64,000 nucleotides of DNA. Origin: Pseudomonas sp. PB101. Its GTDB lineage: Bacteria > Pseudomonadota > Gammaproteobacteria > Pseudomonadales > Pseudomonadaceae. The stretch spans positions 1 through 64,000 of the forward strand of contig NZ_RWIR01000004.1 in the NCBI RefSeq assembly GCF_009764265.1. The letters run 5' to 3'. Position numbers and translations under genes: made by a program. Every line of letters begins with the position of its first letter. Position 1 is the stretch's first letter. The notes under the pieces are model-generated. The model saw nothing but the letters and a program-made list of their open reading frames with translations, had not been told where the DNA came from and searched no databases. Below, in pieces: positions 35,219 through 45,061 of the stretch.

Positions 35219-36259
35219 ATGTCTGCGCCACACGATCACGCGTCTACTGCGGTCCCTTCACACCTGTCGCTCGAAGCGTTGAGCGCATTGCTTGAAAAGA
35301 TTTTTCTGCGCCATGGCACCTCGGCCGAGGTTGCCAGGGTGCTGGCGCAAAACTGCGCCGGCGCCGAGCGCGACGGTGCGCACAGTCACGGGGTATTCCG
35401 CATCCCGGGTTATGTTTCGACGCTGCAAAGCGGCTGGGTCAATGGGCAGGCCGTTCCAGTGGTCGAAGATGTGGCCTCCGGGTTTGTGCGGGTCGACGCC
35501 AACAACGGTTTTGCCCAACCGGCTCTGGCGGCGGCGCGCGAACTACTGGTGCAGAAGGCCCGTAGTGCCGGCATCGCGGTGCTGGCGATCCGTAACTCGC
35601 ACCATTTCGCGGCCTTGTGGCCGGATGTCGAGCCCTTCGCGGACGAGGGCCTCGTGGCATTGAGCGTGGTCAACAGCATGACCTGCGTGGTGCCCCACGG
35701 CGCCGACCGGCCGCTGTTCGGCACCAACCCGATTGCCTTCGCGGCGCCGCGGGCCGATGGCGGGCCGATCGTCTTCGATCTGGCCACCAGTGCCATTGCC
35801 CATGGCGATGTGCAAATCGCCGCCCGCGAGGGCGAACGCTTGCCGGCAGGCATGGGCGTGGACAGCCTCGGGCAGCCGACCACGGACCCGAAGGCGATTC
35901 TTGAGGGCGGCGCGTTGCTGCCGTTTGGCGGGCACAAGGGTTCGGCGTTGTCGATGATGGTCGAGTTGCTCGCGGCGGCACTGACCGGCGGCAATTTTTC
36001 CTTCGAGTTCGACTGGAAGAACCACCCGGGCGCCAAGACGCCCTGGACGGGCCAATTGCTGATCGTGATCGATCCGGCCAAAGCGGCGGGGCAGAGTTTT
36101 GCCGAGCGCAGTCAGGAGCTGGTGCGACAAATGCACGGAGTCGGCTTGAAGCGTTTGCCGGGGGATCGGCGTCATCATCAACGCGCCAAATCCCGGGTCA
36201 ATGGCATTGAACTGGATGCCCGGACGCTGGCGAACCTGCGGGAGCTGGCGGGGGAGTGA
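35219..36259 (+). CDS. dpkA: Delta1-piperideine-2-carboxylate / pyrroline-2-carboxylate reductase
   Basis: 346-residue NADPH-dependent imino-acid reductase of the malate/L-lactate dehydrogenase (Ldh2) fold, reducing delta1-piperideine-2-carboxylate to L-pipecolate in D-lysine breakdown and the pyrroline analogue to L-proline. The catalytic Ser56/His57 pair lies in RDGAHSHGVFRIPGYV; further family segments are NSHHFAALWPDVEPF and FGGHKGSALSMMVELLAAAL. The match to Pseudomonas DpkA is close by eye. The ATG at 35219 has GGAG 7 nt upstream. It is not next to other lysine genes. The last 40 residues look less conserved. Confidence 0.9.
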   Translation: MSAPHDHASTAVPSHLSLEALSALLEKIFLRHGTSAEVARVLAQNCAGAERDGAHSHGVFRIPGYVSTLQSGWVNGQAVPVVEDVASGFVRVDANNGFAQPALAAARELLVQKARSAGIAVLAIRNSHHFAALWPDVEPFADEGLVALSVVNSMTCVVPHGADRPLFGTNPIAFAAPRADGGPIVFDLATSAIAHGDVQIAAREGERLPAGMGVDSLGQPTTDPKAILEGGALLPFGGHKGSALSMMVELLAAALTGGNFSFEFDWKNHPGAKTPWTGQLLIVIDPAKAAGQSFAERSQELVRQMHGVGLKRLPGDRRHHQRAKSRVNGIELDARTLANLRELAGE

Positions 36260-36300
36260 TTCTGGGTAATGGCAAATAATGTCTAATTAACGCAACCTCT

Positions 36301-36388
36301 GTGGGAGCGGGCTTGCCCGCGAAGGCGTCGTGTCAGCCGGCATCAACCTTGCTGACACACCGCTTTCGCGGGCAAGCCCGCTCCCACA
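36301..36388. repeat. REP pair between dpkA and the DUF883 gene
   Basis: Arms GTGGGAGCGGGCTTGCCCGC and its inverted copy around a spacer of about 45 bp containing TGTCAGC and GCTGACA, which extend the pairing. Confidence 0.85.
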
Positions 36389-36409
36389 GGGTTCAGTGTT
36401 TGCCAGTGT

Positions 36410-36727
36410 TTACCGCCGCGCCAGCAACAACCCCACCACCAGGCCAAACCCGGCGGAAATCGCCACGGTCTGCCACGGATGCCCGCCGATGTAGGTTTCG
36501 GTGGCTTCGACCGCGGGCAGGGTGCGGTTGCGAACGCTGGTCACCGAATCCCTGGCCTGCTGGAGTTTCAGGGCGACTTGCCCGCGCAGGGTCTCCGCTT
36601 CTTCCCCGACCAGTGAAGCGCTGCTTTTCAGCAGCTTTTCCGACTCCTCGATCAACGACTGAAGTTCGCTGAACGCTAGATCCTTGATTTGATCTTCGGC
36701 TGCTTGCGCGGCGCTTTTGCGGGCCAT
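36410..36727 (-). CDS. DUF883 (ElaB/YqjD/YgaM) ribosome- and membrane-associated protein
   Basis: 105-residue protein. A helical, coiled-coil-prone region (residues 5-70, AEDQIKDLAFSELQSLIEES and following) is followed by ETYIGGHPWQTVAISAGFGLVVGLLLARR-type C-terminal membrane anchor at about 85-104. This layout is that of E. coli ElaB/YqjD, inner-membrane proteins that bind ribosomes in stationary phase. AAGGAG stands 8 nt before the ATG at 36727; the longer frame is rejected. Confidence 0.88.
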   Translation of the reverse strand: MARKSAAQAAEDQIKDLAFSELQSLIEESEKLLKSSASLVGEEAETLRGQVALKLQQARDSVTSVRNRTLPAVEATETYIGGHPWQTVAISAGFGLVVGLLLARR

Positions 36728-36891
36728 TGAAGTACTCCTTGCAGGTAAGTGGACAGTGAACAATGGAGTCTGCGGTCGTCGGAAAAGTTGCAGCTATTTT
36801 GCCCGGCCAGGTCATCTTGCTGAAAAACCGGCGCAGGACATTTCGCCCTACAGTGTAAGATGTCGCCAATTTTACGCAGCAGGAAATTCCC

Positions 36892-37146
36892 ATGAGCTTC
36901 AATCTGGCCGACAAACCCCTCGCCGAGCGCGCAGCACTTGAAGACGAGAAATCCCGTCTGTTCGAACTCTGGCAAAACAACCTGGGCAAAGCCAAGGGCG
37001 AGGCCGCACGGTTGTTCGGCGAACGGGCCAAGCGCAAAGGCAAGTGGGCGGAATGGGTGCGCGCCGAGCTGGACGGCATGTCGCCCCCGGAATTCGCCAA
37101 CATGGTGCGCAGTGAAGTCAATCGCCTGATGGCGGCCAGCAAGTAA
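36892..37146 (+). CDS. Small conserved charged protein of unknown function
   Basis: 84-residue, highly charged and helical protein without signal or membrane segment; the region RLFELWQNNLGKAKGEAARL and following is rich in Lys, Arg and Glu. AGGAAA precedes the ATG. I do not assign a family with certainty. It may be a small cytosolic or nucleic-acid-associated protein. It is divergent from the DUF883 gene and convergent with a LysR gene. Confidence 0.75.
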   Translation: MSFNLADKPLAERAALEDEKSRLFELWQNNLGKAKGEAARLFGERAKRKGKWAEWVRAELDGMSPPEFANMVRSEVNRLMAASK

Positions 37147-37155
37147 CCTCGGCTG

Positions 37156-38064
37156 TCAGGCGAAACTCGCCACAATCGCCTCGCGCACTTTCAACACCAC
37201 CGGGTCGAGTTGGGTGCTGGTACGCCAGCCCAGTTCGATCGGGTAGCGCGGCAAGTCCAAGGGGCAGGGCAGCAGCGCCAGCCCGCTGAGCATTGCAATG
37301 CTTTGTGCGGCGTGGGCCGGAATGGTCGCCACCGCCTGGCTGCCCTTGAGCAAGTGCGGCAACGCGGCAAAGTGCGTGGTCGAGGCGCATACCCGCCGAC
37401 TCAGGCCCAGCGCCGCCAATCCTTCATCGGTAATCCCGATAAAACCGCCGGACGACACCAGGATGTGCTCGCGGGCGACGAACGCCTCGAGACTGATGCT
37501 CTGCTGGCCCTCGGCCAGGCTCGCCGGGTCCACCAGGCACAGATAAGCACCTTCCCCCAGCACCTGACGGCTGAGCAGCCGTTCGGCGAATCCGCCCGCG
37601 GTAATCGCCAGGTCAATGCTGCGTTCCAGCAACGCCTGGGCGACGATCTGGCTGTGGGTCTGGCGGAAGATCAGGCGCAACTTCGGCGCGCTGCGGGCGA
37701 TTTCGTCGATCAACCTGCGGCCGTAGGCAATTTCGAAATCATCCGACATTCCCACGGCGACCGAGCGTCCTTCGTACGCTTGCGCGGCCGGATCGACCAT
37801 CGCCAGGCTCTGCCGGCATTTGTTCAGGGCATCGCTGACCACCGGCTTGAGCTGGTTGGCCTTGAGCGAGGGGGCCAGGCCACGCCCGGTGCGCACGAAC
37901 AACTGATCGCCATACACCTGGCGCAGTCGACGCAACGCCGCGCTGACGGCCGATTGCGTGACCCCAAGACGCAAGGCGGCGCGGCTGGCGCTGGACTCTT
38001 CGTGCAGGGCCTCGAAGACTTTGAGCAGGTTGAGGTCGATGTCGGTGATATTCATATGGCTCAT
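37156..38064 (-). CDS. LysR-family transcriptional regulator, divergent from nitrilase
   Basis: 302-residue regulator with an N-terminal helix-turn-helix (LNLLKVFEALHEESSASRAA, RLGVTQSAVSAALRRLRQVY) of the NodD/LeuO-like group, and a substrate-binding domain. Two ATG codons (38064 and 38055) are possible. It is divergent from the nitrilase gene, about 85 bp apart, so it likely controls that gene. The effector may be a nitrile or a carboxylate product, which is inference. Confidence 0.9.
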   Translation of the reverse strand: MSHMNITDIDLNLLKVFEALHEESSASRAALRLGVTQSAVSAALRRLRQVYGDQLFVRTGRGLAPSLKANQLKPVVSDALNKCRQSLAMVDPAAQAYEGRSVAVGMSDDFEIAYGRRLIDEIARSAPKLRLIFRQTHSQIVAQALLERSIDLAITAGGFAERLLSRQVLGEGAYLCLVDPASLAEGQQSISLEAFVAREHILVSSGGFIGITDEGLAALGLSRRVCASTTHFAALPHLLKGSQAVATIPAHAAQSIAMLSGLALLPCPLDLPRYPIELGWRTSTQLDPVVLKVREAIVASFA

Positions 38065-38148
38065 ATCATTCAGCAGTGAGTGGGGCTTTATTGATGATTA
38101 CGTGGCGCTAGAGAATGAGCAACACCTGATGCGAACGGAGTTTTCGAG

Positions 38149-39072
38149 ATGCCCAAGTCAATCGTTGCCGCCCTGCAAATCGGCGCCTTGCCCGGTGGCA
38201 AGGCGCAAACCCTGGAACAGATCCTGTCCTATGAAAACGCGATCATCGAAGCCGGCGCCGCATTGGTGGTGATGCCGGAAGCGCTGCTGGGCGGTTATCC
38301 CAAAGGCGAGGGCTTCGGTACGCAATTGGGCTATCGCCTGCCGGAAGGCCGCGAAGCCTTTGCCCGCTACTTTGCCAATGCCATCGACGTACCCGGCGCG
38401 GAAACCGAGGCGCTGACGGCGTTGTCCGCACGCACCGGCGCCAATCTGGTGATCGGCGTGATCGAGCGTGCCGGCAGCACCTTGCACTGCACTGCGCTGT
38501 ACTTCGATCCGCAGGCCGGGCTGGTGGCCAAGCACCGCAAACTGATGCCTACCGGCACCGAACGGCTGATCTGGGGCAAGGGCGATGGCTCGACCTTGCC
38601 GGTCATCGACAGCCAGGTCGGGCGCGTTGGCGCGGTAGTGTGCTGGGAAAACATGATGCCGCTGCTGCGCACGGCGATGTACGCCAAAGGCGTGGAGGTG
38701 TGGTGCGCGCCGACCGTGGACGAGCGGGAGATGTGGCAAGTCAGCATGCGCCACATCGCCCATGAGGGACGTTGCTTCGTGGTCAGCGCCTGTCAGGTCC
38801 AGGCCTCGCCCCAGGCCCTGGGGCTGGATATCGCCAACTGGCCGGCGGATCGGCCGCTGATCGCCGGCGGCAGCGTGATCGTCGGGCCCATGGGCGACAT
38901 CCTTGCCGGCCCCTTGCGTGACAGCGTCGGCCTGCTCACCGCGCAAATCGACACCGACGACCTGGTGCGCGCCCGCTACGACTTTGACGTGGTCGGTCAC
39001 TACGCGCGCCCGGACGTGTTCGAGCTGAGCGTCGACGAGCGCGCCAAACCCGGGGTGCGCTTCATCGCTTGA
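38149..39072 (+). CDS. Nitrilase
   Basis: 307-residue carbon-nitrogen hydrolase that converts nitriles to carboxylic acids and ammonia. The catalytic triad is visible: E44 in [12 protein letters not shown]131 in [10 protein letters not shown] and C165 in [14 protein letters not shown]. The [10 protein letters not shown] signature is typical of true nitrilases rather than amidases. GGAG lies 8 nt before the ATG. These enzymes form helical oligomers. The divergent LysR gene is its probable regulator. Substrate range (aliphatic or arylaceto-nitriles) cannot be told from sequence. Confidence 0.93.
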   Translation: MPKSIVAALQIGALPGGKAQTLEQILSYENAIIEAGAALVVMPEALLGGYPKGEGFGTQLGYRLPEGREAFARYFANAIDVPGAETEALTALSARTGANLVIGVIERAGSTLHCTALYFDPQAGLVAKHRKLMPTGTERLIWGKGDGSTLPVIDSQVGRVGAVVCWENMMPLLRTAMYAKGVEVWCAPTVDEREMWQVSMRHIAHEGRCFVVSACQVQASPQALGLDIANWPADRPLIAGGSVIVGPMGDILAGPLRDSVGLLTAQIDTDDLVRARYDFDVVGHYARPDVFELSVDERAKPGVRFIA

Positions 39073-39208
39073 GACCCTGCGGGCTTTGGCCAAAGCAGTC
39101 AGGCAACTTGATAACTTTGACCATTGCCCGCCACCCCGCGCAGAGCGAGTATTTCCCTGTTGATTACGGTTCCCCCAACCTAATAAGAAACACAGAGGGA
39201 TTCTGGCA

Positions 39209-40873
39209 ATGCGCGATTACTTGTCTGCTACTTCTCAATTCAACTATCAGCACACCGTCGACGCCGCACTTGAAGGCAATCTGTCGGCCCTCAACGCCTG
39301 TGTCGAATGCTGTGACCGGCATGCCTTGCCGGGGCGCATCGCGCTGTTCTGGGAAGGACGCGACGGCACCAGTGCGACGTACACCTTCACGGAATTGCAG
39401 GACAAGGCCGCGCGTTTCGCCAATTACCTGCAGGCCTTGGGCGTGAAGAAGGGCGACAAGGTCGCCGGCCTGTTGCCACGCAATATCGAACTGCTGATCA
39501 CCGTGTTCGCCACTTGGCGCATCGGCGCGGTGTATCAACCGCTGTTTACCGCATTCGGCCCCAAAGCCATCGAGCACCGCCTGAGTTGCTCTGGCGCCAA
39601 GGTTGTGGTGACCGATGCTGTGAACCGGCCGAAACTCGCCGAAGTCGCCGATTGCCCGACCACCGTTACCGTCACCGGTGCCAAAGGGCAGGGCCTGGTG
39701 CGTGGCGATTTCAGCTTCTGGGCCGAACTGGCCAATTATTCCGCCGACTGTGAACCGGTGCTGTTGACCGGGGAAGATCCCTTCCTGCTGATGTTCACCT
39801 CGGGCACCACCGGCCCGTCGAAAGCCCTGTCGGTGCCGCTCAAGGCCATCGTGGCATTCCAGAGCTACACCCGCGATGCGGTGGACCTGCGCCCGGAAGA
39901 CGCGTTCTGGAACGTTGCCGATCCGGGTTGGGCCTACGGCATTTACTTCGGTGTCACCGGGCCGATGGCCATGGGGCATCCGATCACCTTCTACGATGGC
40001 CCGTTCACCCTCGAAAGCACCTGCCGGGTGATCAACAAGTACGGGATTACCAACCTCACCGGTTCGCCGACGGCCTACCGTCTGCTGATTGCCGGCGGCG
40101 ATGAATTCGCCAGGTCGATCAAGGGCAAGCTGCGCATCGTCAGCAGCGCCGGCGAGCCGCTGAACCCGGAAGTGATCCGCTGGTTCGCCGACAACCTCGA
40201 CGTGGTCATCCACGACCATTACGGCCAGACCGAACTGGGCATGGTGCTGTGCAACCACCACGGCCTTGAGCACCCGATTCACATGGGCGCCGCCGGTTTC
40301 GCCTCGCCGGGCCACCGCATCGTGGTGCTGGATGACGAATACAAGGAACTGGGTGTCGGCCAGCCGGGCATCCTGGCCATTGACCGCAGCCAATCGCCGA
40401 TGTGCTGGTTCGCCGGCTACGAAGGCGGGCCGACCAAGGCTTTTGTCGGCAACTATTACCTCAGTGGCGACACGGTGGAGTGGAACCCGGACGGCAGCAT
40501 CAGCTTCGTTGGGCGCAGCGACGACGTGATCACCACCTCCGGCTACCGGGTCGGTCCGTTCGACGTGGAAAGTGCGCTGATCGAACACCCGGCGGTGGTC
40601 GAGGCCGCCGTGGTCGGCAAACCAGATCCGGAGCGCACCGAACTGGTCAAGGCCTTCGTCGTGCTCAGCCCGCAGTACCGCGCGGCACCGGAGTTGGCCG
40701 AAGAACTGCGCCAGCACGTGCGCAAGCGCCTGGCGGCGCACTCGTACCCCCGTGAAATCGAATTTGTCAGCGAGTTGCCGAAAACCCCAAGCGGCAAATT
40801 GCAGCGCTTTATCTTGCGCAACCAGGAAATCGCCAAGGCTCAAGAGGCCGCGGCGAAGAACGTTCCAGCTTGA
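39209..40873 (+). CDS. Acyl-CoA synthetase (AMP-forming)
   Basis: 554-residue enzyme of the ANL superfamily that activates a carboxylic acid to its CoA thioester. The P-loop [10 protein letters not shown] lies at 196-205; the adenylate motif YGQTELGM and hinge [14 protein letters not shown] follow; the catalytic lysine is K530 in TPSGKLQR. It resembles acetyl/propionyl/medium-chain synthetases. It heads a + strand run of beta-oxidation genes and shares only 13 bp with the next gene, so its substrate is probably a short or branched-chain acid such as 2-methylbutyrate. This cluster order matches the P. putida fadAx-region set. Confidence 0.92.
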   Translation: MRDYLSATSQFNYQHTVDAALEGNLSALNACVECCDRHALPGRIALFWEGRDGTSATYTFTELQDKAARFANYLQALGVKKGDKVAGLLPRNIELLITVFATWRIGAVYQPLFTAFGPKAIEHRLSCSGAKVVVTDAVNRPKLAEVADCPTTVTVTGAKGQGLVRGDFSFWAELANYSADCEPVLLTGEDPFLLMFTSGTTGPSKALSVPLKAIVAFQSYTRDAVDLRPEDAFWNVADPGWAYGIYFGVTGPMAMGHPITFYDGPFTLESTCRVINKYGITNLTGSPTAYRLLIAGGDEFARSIKGKLRIVSSAGEPLNPEVIRWFADNLDVVIHDHYGQTELGMVLCNHHGLEHPIHMGAAGFASPGHRIVVLDDEYKELGVGQPGILAIDRSQSPMCWFAGYEGGPTKAFVGNYYLSGDTVEWNPDGSISFVGRSDDVITTSGYRVGPFDVESALIEHPAVVEAAVVGKPDPERTELVKAFVVLSPQYRAAPELAEELRQHVRKRLAAHSYPREIEFVSELPKTPSGKLQRFILRNQEIAKAQEAAAKNVPA

Positions 40874-40886
40874 ATCCAGGGAAACA

Positions 40887-41651
40887 ATGATGCAGATCGA
40901 GAACAAGATTTTTATCGTCACCGGTGGCGCTTCCGGCCTCGGGGCCACCACCGCCGAGGTGTTGGTCGCCGCTGGCGCGAAAGTGATGCTGGTGGACATG
41001 AACGCCGAAGCCGTTGCAGCCCAGGCCCAGCGCCTGGGCGCGCACAGCGTGGTGGCGGACATCAGTGACGAAGCCGCGGCCGAAGCCGCCGTGCAGGCGA
41101 CGGTCAAGGCCTTTGGCGGCCTCAACGGCCTGGTCAATTGCGCCGGCATCGTGCGTGGCGAGAAGATTCTCGGCAAGAACGGTCCGCACGCGCTGGCCAG
41201 TTTCAGCCAGGTGATCAACGTCAACCTGATCGGCAGCTTCAACATGCTGCGCCTTGCGGCAGCGGCGATTGCCGAAACCGAAGCGGACGCCGATGGCGAG
41301 CGCGGCGTGATCATCAACACCGCGTCTGCGGCGGCTTACGACGGTCAGATCGGCCAGGCGGCCTACGCGGCGTCCAAAGGCGCCATCGTCAGCCTGACCT
41401 TGCCCGCTGCCCGTGAACTGGCGCGCTTCGGCATCCGCGTGATGACCATCGCCCCGGGCATTTTCGAAACGCCGATGATGGCCGGCATGACCCAGGAAGT
41501 CCGTGATTCGCTGGCTGCCGGTGTGCCGTTCCCGCCGCGCCTTGGCAAACCCGCCGAGTACGCCGGGCTGGTCAGGCATATCATTGAAAACAGCATGCTC
41601 AATGGCGAGGTGATCCGTCTCGACGGTGCCTTGCGCATGGCCGCCAAATAA
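40887..41651 (+). CDS. 3-hydroxyacyl-CoA dehydrogenase type II (SDR)
   Basis: 254-residue short-chain dehydrogenase acting on 3-hydroxyacyl-CoA, including 2-methyl-3-hydroxybutyryl-CoA. It has the cofactor motif [14 protein letters not shown] at the N-terminus, NCAGIV, the catalytic serine in [12 protein letters not shown] and the YAASK motif, with a C-terminal [13 protein letters not shown]. It resembles the HSD17B10-type enzyme. Two ATGs in a row start it; AGGG is correctly spaced for the first. It sits between the synthetase and thiolase genes in one transcription unit. Confidence 0.92.
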   Translation: MMQIENKIFIVTGGASGLGATTAEVLVAAGAKVMLVDMNAEAVAAQAQRLGAHSVVADISDEAAAEAAVQATVKAFGGLNGLVNCAGIVRGEKILGKNGPHALASFSQVINVNLIGSFNMLRLAAAAIAETEADADGERGVIINTASAAAYDGQIGQAAYAASKGAIVSLTLPAARELARFGIRVMTIAPGIFETPMMAGMTQEVRDSLAAGVPFPPRLGKPAEYAGLVRHIIENSMLNGEVIRLDGALRMAAK

Positions 41652-41663
41652 GGAGGATTTGTC

Positions 41664-42857
41664 ATGACAATGTCCAACGATCCGATTGTAATCGTCAGCG
41701 CCGTCCGCACCCCGATGGGCGGTTTCCAGGGCGATCTGAAAAGCCTGACCGCGCCGCAACTCGGCGCTGCCGCCATCAAGGCCGCCGTCGAACGTGCCGG
41801 TGTTGCCAGTGATGCGGTCGATGAAGTGCTGTTCGGCTGCGTGCTGCCGGCAGGCCTCGGCCAGGCGCCTGCACGCCAGGCGGCGCTGGGTGCCGGGCTG
41901 GATAAATCGACCCGCTGCACCACCCTGAACAAAATGTGCGGTTCCGGCATGGAGGCGGCGATCCTGGCCCACGACATGCTGGTGGCCGGCAGTGCCGACG
42001 TGGTGGTCGCCGGTGGCATGGAAAGCATGTCCAACGCACCTTACCTGCTGGACCGCGCCCGTGCCGGCTACCGCATGGGCCATGGCCGGGTGCAGGACTC
42101 GATGTTCCTCGACGGCCTCGAAGACGCCTACGACAAGGGTCGCCTGATGGGCACCTTCGCCGAAGATTGCGCCGAAACCAACAGCTTCAGCCGTGAAGCT
42201 CAGGACGCGTTCGCCATCGCCTCGACCACCCGCGCCCAGCAGGCGATCAAGGACGGCAGCTTCAAGGACGAAATCGTCCCGCTCACCGTGACGGTCGGCA
42301 AAGAACAAGTCGTGATCAGCAATGACGAGCAGCCGCCGAAAGCCAAGCTGGACAAGATCGCTGCGCTCAAGCCGGCGTTCCGCGAAGGCGGCACGGTGAC
42401 CGCGGCCAACTCCAGTTCGATTTCCGACGGTGCCGCCGCGCTGGTGCTGATGCGCCAGTCGCAGGCACAGAAACAAGGCTTGAAACCGTTGGCGGTGATT
42501 CACGGTCACGCAGCGTTCGCCGACACCCCGGGCCTGTTTCCGGTGGCACCGATTGGTGCCATCAAGAAGCTGATGAAGAAAACCGGTTGGTCGCTCAATG
42601 AGGTCGATCTGGTGGAAGTCAACGAAGCCTTCGCCGTGGTCGGCATGGCGGCGATGACCCATCTGGAGATTCCCCACGAGAAACTCAACGTGCACGGCGG
42701 TGCTTGCGCTCTGGGCCACCCGATCGGCGCGTCCGGAGCACGGATTCTCGTGACCCTGCTCTCGGCCCTGCGCCAGAAAGGCCTGAAACGCGGCGTAGCG
42801 GCGATTTGCATCGGCGGCGGTGAAGCAACGGCCATGGCCGTGGAATGCCTTTACTGA
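41664..42857 (+). CDS. Acetyl-CoA acyltransferase (thiolase)
   Basis: 397-residue thiolase that cleaves 3-ketoacyl-CoA to acetyl-CoA and a shortened acyl-CoA. The nucleophile is C92 in LNKMCGSGMEAAI, with H352 in GHPIGASGAR and C382 in CIGGGEATAM. The length is normal. AAGGAGG precedes the ATG. In the P. putida cluster the corresponding gene is fadAx. A REP pair follows, then an acyl-CoA dehydrogenase gene, so the operon may be attenuated at that point. Confidence 0.94.
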   Translation: MTMSNDPIVIVSAVRTPMGGFQGDLKSLTAPQLGAAAIKAAVERAGVASDAVDEVLFGCVLPAGLGQAPARQAALGAGLDKSTRCTTLNKMCGSGMEAAILAHDMLVAGSADVVVAGGMESMSNAPYLLDRARAGYRMGHGRVQDSMFLDGLEDAYDKGRLMGTFAEDCAETNSFSREAQDAFAIASTTRAQQAIKDGSFKDEIVPLTVTVGKEQVVISNDEQPPKAKLDKIAALKPAFREGGTVTAANSSSISDGAAALVLMRQSQAQKQGLKPLAVIHGHAAFADTPGLFPVAPIGAIKKLMKKTGWSLNEVDLVEVNEAFAVVGMAAMTHLEIPHEKLNVHGGACALGHPIGASGARILVTLLSALRQKGLKRGVAAICIGGGEATAMAVECLY

Positions 42858-42873
42858 AGTTGACTTCAATCAT

Positions 42874-42963
42874 TGTGGGAGCGGGCTTGCCCGCGATGGC
42901 GGACCGTCAGTCAACAAAGATGTTGGATGTGATGGCCTCATCGCGGGCAAGCCCGCTCCCACA
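42874..42963. repeat. REP pair inside the acyl-CoA degradation cluster
   Basis: Arms of the CGGGCTTGCCCG type with a spacer that contains GTCAACAAAGATGTTGGATG, similar to spacers of the REP pairs at 50.6 and 52.5 kb. It separates the thiolase and acyl-CoA dehydrogenase genes. Confidence 0.85.
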
Positions 42964-43018
42964 GATCCGGTGTTTCAGCCAGTTTTTTGTACGAAAGGCT
43001 TTTTTTTAAGGATTCACC

Positions 43019-44146
43019 ATGATCCCCAATGACGACCAACAACAGATCCGCGACATGGCCCGGCAGTTTGCCGAGGAACGGCTGAAACCGTTCGCCGCCG
43101 AATGGGATCGCGAACACCGCTTCCCCAAGGAAGCCATCGGCGAGATGGCCGGGCTGGGTTTTTTCGGCATGCTGGTGCCGGAGCAGTGGGGCGGTTGCGA
43201 TACCGGTTACCTGGCCTACGCCATGGCCCTGGAAGAAATCGCCGCCGGCGATGGCGCCTGCTCGACCATCATGAGCGTGCACAACTCCGTGGGGTGTGTG
43301 CCGATCCTCAAGTACGGCAACGACGATCAGAAGGAGCACTTCCTCAAGCCACTGGCCAGTGGTGCGATGCTCGGCGCCTTTGCCCTCACCGAACCCCAGG
43401 CCGGTTCCGACGCCAGTGGCCTGAAAACCCGTGCTCGCCTTGAAGGCGATCACTACGTGCTCAACGGCTGCAAGCAGTTCATCACATCCGGCCAGAATGC
43501 CGGTGTGGTGATCGTGTTTGCGGTGACCGATCCGAACGCCGGCAAACGCGGGATCAGCGCCTTTATCGTGCCGACCGATTCGCCGGGCTACACCGTCGCA
43601 AGGGTCGAAGACAAGCTCGGCCAGCATGCGTCCGACACCTGCCAGATTCTCTTCGAAGACGTGAAGGTGCCGGTGGCCAACCGTCTGGGCGAGGAGGGCG
43701 AAGGCTACAGGATTGCCCTGGCCAACCTCGAAGGCGGCCGGGTCGGCATCGCGTCGCAATCGGTGGGCATGGCCCGCGCGGCGTTCGAAGCGGCCCGTGA
43801 TTACGCCCGTGAACGCGAGAGCTTCGGCAAGCCGATCATCGAGCACCAGGCCGTGGCCTTCCGCCTCGCGGACATGGCGACCCAGATCGCCGTGGCGCGG
43901 CAAATGGTGCACTACGCCGCCGCCCTGCGTGACAGTGGCCAGCCGGCCCTGGTCGAAGCATCGATGGCCAAACTGTTCGCCTCGGAAATGGCCGAAAAGG
44001 TATGCTCCTCGGCGCTGCAAACCCTCGGCGGCTACGGTTACCTCAACGACTTCCCGCTGGAGCGGATCTACCGCGACGTGCGCGTCTGCCAGATCTACGA
44101 AGGCACCAGCGATATTCAGCGCATGGTCATTTCGCGCAATCTTTGA
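43019..44146 (+). CDS. Acyl-CoA dehydrogenase (short/branched-chain)
   Basis: 375-residue FAD-dependent dehydrogenase of the ACAD family, oxidising acyl-CoA at C2-C3. The FAD-binding segment ([15 protein letters not shown], then [16 protein letters not shown]) and the catalytic glutamate E361 in [12 protein letters not shown] near the C-terminus are clear. This placement of the Glu matches short/branched-chain enzymes. It follows the thiolase gene after a REP pair and precedes the enoyl-CoA hydratase gene by 16 bp. It is probably the 2-methylbutyryl-CoA or isovaleryl-like enzyme; the exact substrate is not certain. Confidence 0.93.
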   Translation: MIPNDDQQQIRDMARQFAEERLKPFAAEWDREHRFPKEAIGEMAGLGFFGMLVPEQWGGCDTGYLAYAMALEEIAAGDGACSTIMSVHNSVGCVPILKYGNDDQKEHFLKPLASGAMLGAFALTEPQAGSDASGLKTRARLEGDHYVLNGCKQFITSGQNAGVVIVFAVTDPNAGKRGISAFIVPTDSPGYTVARVEDKLGQHASDTCQILFEDVKVPVANRLGEEGEGYRIALANLEGGRVGIASQSVGMARAAFEAARDYARERESFGKPIIEHQAVAFRLADMATQIAVARQMVHYAAALRDSGQPALVEASMAKLFASEMAEKVCSSALQTLGGYGYLNDFPLERIYRDVRVCQIYEGTSDIQRMVISRNL

Positions 44147-44162
44147 AAGAAGGAATCATTAC

Positions 44163-44936
44163 GTGAGCTACGAAACGATTTTGCTGGAAACCCACGGCCG
44201 CGTTGGCCTGATCACCCTCAACCGCCCTCAGGCGCTGAACGCGTTGAATGCGCAGATCGTCAGCGAGCTGAACCAGGCCCTCGATGGTTTCGAGGCGGAC
44301 TCGAACATCGGCTGTATCGTCCTGACCGGCTCGAAAAAAGCCTTCGCCGCCGGTGCCGACATCAAGGAAATGGCCGAGCTGACCTACCCGCAGATCTATA
44401 TCGACGATCTGTTCAGCGACAGCGACCGCGTGGCCAACCGCCGCAAGCCGATCATCGCGGCGGTCAACGGTTTCGCCCTGGGTGGCGGCTGTGAGCTGGC
44501 GTTGATGTGCGACTTCATCCTGGCTGGCGACAATGCGAAGTTCGGCCAGCCGGAAATCAACCTCGGCGTATTGCCGGGCATGGGCGGCACCCAGCGCCTG
44601 ACCCGCGCCGTGGGCAAGGCCAAGGCCATGGAAATGTGCCTCAGCGGTCGTCTGATCGATGCCGTGGAAGCGGAGCGTTGCGGAATTGTCGCGCGTATCG
44701 TGCCAAGCGATGAACTGCTGGACGAAGCGCTGAAAGTCGCGGCGCTGATCGCCAGGAAGTCGTTGCCGATTGCGATGATGGTCAAGGAAAGCGTCAACCG
44801 TGCCTTTGAAGTGAGCCTGGCCGAAGGCGTGCGTTTTGAGCGCCGGGTGTTCCATGCGGCGTTTGCGACGCAGGATCAGAAGGAAGGGATGGCGGCGTTC
44901 ATTGCCAAGCGGGAAGCCGAGTTCGTCGGTAAGTAA
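44163..44936 (+). CDS. Enoyl-CoA hydratase
   Basis: 257-residue crotonase-family hydratase adding water to 2-enoyl-CoA. Features are [10 protein letters not shown], the oxyanion segments [11 protein letters not shown] and [10 protein letters not shown], and the catalytic glutamate in [18 protein letters not shown]. Both active-site glutamate regions of true hydratases appear present. The start is GTG at 44163, with AAGGA 8 nt upstream. It completes a set for a full beta-oxidation turn in this cluster. A REP pair follows. Confidence 0.93.
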   Translation: MSYETILLETHGRVGLITLNRPQALNALNAQIVSELNQALDGFEADSNIGCIVLTGSKKAFAAGADIKEMAELTYPQIYIDDLFSDSDRVANRRKPIIAAVNGFALGGGCELALMCDFILAGDNAKFGQPEINLGVLPGMGGTQRLTRAVGKAKAMEMCLSGRLIDAVEAERCGIVARIVPSDELLDEALKVAALIARKSLPIAMMVKESVNRAFEVSLAEGVRFERRVFHAAFATQDQKEGMAAFIAKREAEFVGK

Positions 44937-44955
44937 TGCGGCGTTTTTGCTGACG

Positions 44956-45049
44956 CTATCGCGGGCAAGCCCGCTCCCACGGTGTTCCTGGTCGTTCACA
45001 CATGCTGTGTACACCTGCGAAACCTGTGGGAGCGGGCTTGCCCGCGATG
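44956..45049. repeat. REP pair between convergent acyl-CoA clusters
   Basis: Arms CGGGCAAGCCCGCTCCCAC and inverted copy with a 45-bp spacer. It lies exactly between the + strand and the minus-strand acyl-CoA gene clusters, where a bidirectional terminator would be expected. Confidence 0.85.
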
Positions 45050-45061
45050 TTTTTAAGGGCC

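Noticed and set aside
35240..36181. Long minus-strand frames across dpkA
   Set aside because: They are shadows of the + strand dpkA gene; the giant toxin-like gene starts at 34984 and does not need the extra upstream codons.
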